The notes below the pieces were generated by a model. It saw only the letters and a program-made list of their open reading frames with translations, ran no database searches and was not told the origin of the DNA. This document shows, piece after piece, positions 5,824 to 6,722 of a stretch of 6,722 nucleotides of DNA. Location of the stretch: positions 1 through 6,722 of the forward strand of contig JAUZOB010000181.1 in NCBI GenBank assembly GCA_030706665.1, given 5' to 3'. The position numbers and the translations under genes were made by a program. Source of the stretch: Bacteroidota bacterium (GTDB lineage Bacteria; Bacteroidota; Bacteroidia; Bacteroidales; Prolixibacteraceae). Numbering within the stretch: the first letter of the stretch is position 1; the number at the start of each line of letters is the position of its first letter.

Positions 5824-6267
5824 TTATTCGCCATTCTTTGGCGCCCCATAGATATATAGTGCGTAATGTGAAAGGTCAAAATTGTTTTTCAGGCAGGTTT
5901 CCTGTATGATCTCCTTAATACGAGGATCAAAGAATTCAACTACTTTTCCTGAATTGGTGTCAATGAGGTGATCGTGTGATTCTGCGGCAAAGGTTTTTTC
6001 GAATTGGGCGATATTTTTCCCGAATTGATGTTTTACGACCAATTTACATTCGAGCAGGAGGTCAATTGTGTTGTAAAGAGTTGCGCGGCTTACCCTGTAG
6101 TTTTTATTCTTCATCGAGATGTACAACGATTCGATATCGAAGTGTCCATCGCGAGAATAAATTTCCTCCAGAATGGCAAAGCGTTCAGGGGTCTTCCTGT
6201 GGCCTTTTTCTTCCAGATATTCAGTAAATATATTCTTAACCGAATCTTTTGTCTTCTGGTAATTCAT
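5824..6267 (-). CDS. Fur-family transcriptional regulator lacking the CxxC zinc motif
   Basis: A 147-residue member of the ferric uptake regulator family, normally a dimeric metal-sensing repressor. The N-terminal winged helix is visible (RKTPERFAILEEIY, then RVSRATLYNTIDLL with the recognition helix near residues 58-72). The C-terminal dimerisation and metal domain contains HDHL at 98-101 and GKVVEF at 107-112. By eye alignment with E. coli Fur, the ligands of the regulatory metal site are kept as His42, Glu90, His98, His100 and Glu111, and His134 matches a further conserved histidine. However, the structural-zinc pair CxxC after HDHL is replaced (HDHLIDTNSGK, giving Asp103 and Ser106), and there is no second CxxC. 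The only cysteines, 74 and 125, are isolated. Whether it senses iron, peroxide, zinc or something else cannot be told, so no symbol beyond the family is given. It starts 71 bases after rel and may be cotranscribed with it; its own terminator follows. Confidence 0.92.
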   Translation of the reverse strand: MNYQKTKDSVKNIFTEYLEEKGHRKTPERFAILEEIYSRDGHFDIESLYISMKNKNYRVSRATLYNTIDLLLECKLVVKHQFGKNIAQFEKTFAAESHDHLIDTNSGKVVEFFDPRIKEIIQETCLKNNFDLSHYALYIYGAPKNGE

Positions 6268-6282
6268 ACTTAAACTAAATTC

Positions 6283-6304
6283 AAATAGGAGTATAAAAAT
6301 AGGA
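6283..6304. repeat. Direct repeat AAATAGGA x2 upstream of fur
   Basis: Two exact copies of AAATAGGA (6283-6290 and 6297-6304) are 14 bp apart in the 71-base rel–fur gap. They lie 16-37 bases upstream of the fur start codon. They could be a regulator site or part of a promoter, but in AT-rich DNA chance is quite possible. Confidence 0.3.
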
Positions 6305-6338
6305 ATTTTTTTTAGCTCAACGCATCAAATTGAAAAAA

Positions 6339-6722
6339 TCATTCTTCAATATCTTCAATTCGTTCCACGTAGTCTACTCCTTTGACTTTCATTAGTTTAA
6401 ATATTAGGTTGTTTAAGTCGAGTGTATTGTGAATGTAAAGGAAGAGCTCTCCTTCGAAGATTCCGTCGTGAGTCTCAAATTTTACACTCCTCATGTTGAT
6501 GTTGTGCTCTTTGGAGATAATGGCTGTTATTTCGCTCACGACGCCTATACGGTCAAATCCTTTTAATTGGAGGTGGGTCAAATAGGAGACGATCTTAAAA
6601 GGAGTCCAGCGTGCAGCAATAATCCGATCGCCGTGGCTGGCCATTAATTTAATTGCTTCGGCGCATTTTGTCTTCTGAATAATCAGGTTGTCATCTTCGG
6701 TAAGATACCCGATAACATCATC
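6339..6722 (-). CDS. rel: RelA/SpoT-family (p)ppGpp synthetase/hydrolase, C-terminal end (5' part outside window)
   Basis: This is the last 127 residues of a long RSH protein, which makes and breaks the alarmone (p)ppGpp in response to starvation. The frame is open to the window edge, so the ATG at 6644 is internal. The visible N-terminal piece (VIGYLTEDDNLIIQKTKCAEA, then IKLMASHGDRIIAARWT) is typical of the conserved-cysteine/zinc-finger region that precedes the C-terminal regulatory ACT domain. The ACT domain itself follows (LQLKGFDRIGVVSEITAIISKEHNINMRSVKFE to the end, about residues 48-125). The hydrolase, synthetase and TGS domains would lie beyond base 6722, so it cannot be seen whether both activities are present. 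No terminator lies between its stop and fur, suggesting read-through into fur. Confidence 0.93.
   Translation of the reverse strand, partial: DDVIGYLTEDDNLIIQKTKCAEAIKLMASHGDRIIAARWTPFKIVSYLTHLQLKGFDRIGVVSEITAIISKEHNINMRSVKFETHDGIFEGELFLYIHNTLDLNNLIFKLMKVKGVDYVERIEDIEE

Noticed and set aside
6004..6273. Plus-strand open frame antisense to fur
   Set aside because: It mirrors the fur coding sequence and has no recognisable protein features.

Overview
The window looks like ordinary chromosome from a member of the Bacteroidetes, most likely Bacteroidales. The reasons are the moderately AT-rich DNA, the lack of clear Shine-Dalgarno sequences before most start codons, Bacteroidetes-like PheT, Rel, Fur and PurA sequences, and the gene order rel–fur–purA. 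Genus cannot be fixed from the sequence alone. No exotic new system is visible. The least explained element is a non-coding 11-bp-phased repeat at 4103-4188.

Left part, plus strand: the C-terminal two thirds of pheT (phenylalanyl-tRNA synthetase beta chain, 1-1614) runs in from outside the window and ends at a strong hairpin terminator (1636-1675). An EamA/DMT-family membrane transporter gene (1680-2570) begins only a few bases after that terminator's T-run, so how it is expressed is an open question.

Middle: an apparently intact IS3-family insertion sequence (about 2591-4095, 1.5 kb) lies in the space between the transporter gene and the convergent purA gene. It carries orfA and orfB on the minus strand, joined by a canonical A AAA AAG minus-1 frameshift site. 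It has about 25-bp imperfect inverted ends and a long hairpin just past the transposase stop. It disrupts no gene that can be seen. Immediately beyond its right end is the array of four TACC and four GGTA motifs, each at exact 11-bp spacing and facing each other. It contains a 27-bp near-perfect inverted repeat.

Right part, all minus strand: the C-terminal end of a long RelA/SpoT-type (p)ppGpp synthetase/hydrolase (6339-6722, incomplete), then a Fur-family metalloregulator that lacks the usual CxxC zinc cysteines (5824-6267), then purA (adenylosuccinate synthetase, 4349-5626). A terminator separates fur from purA, and a perfect 22-bp stem terminator follows purA. The Rel and PurA neighbourhood is biologically suggestive, because (p)ppGpp is a known inhibitor of PurA in enterobacteria. 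The sequence itself shows proximity only.
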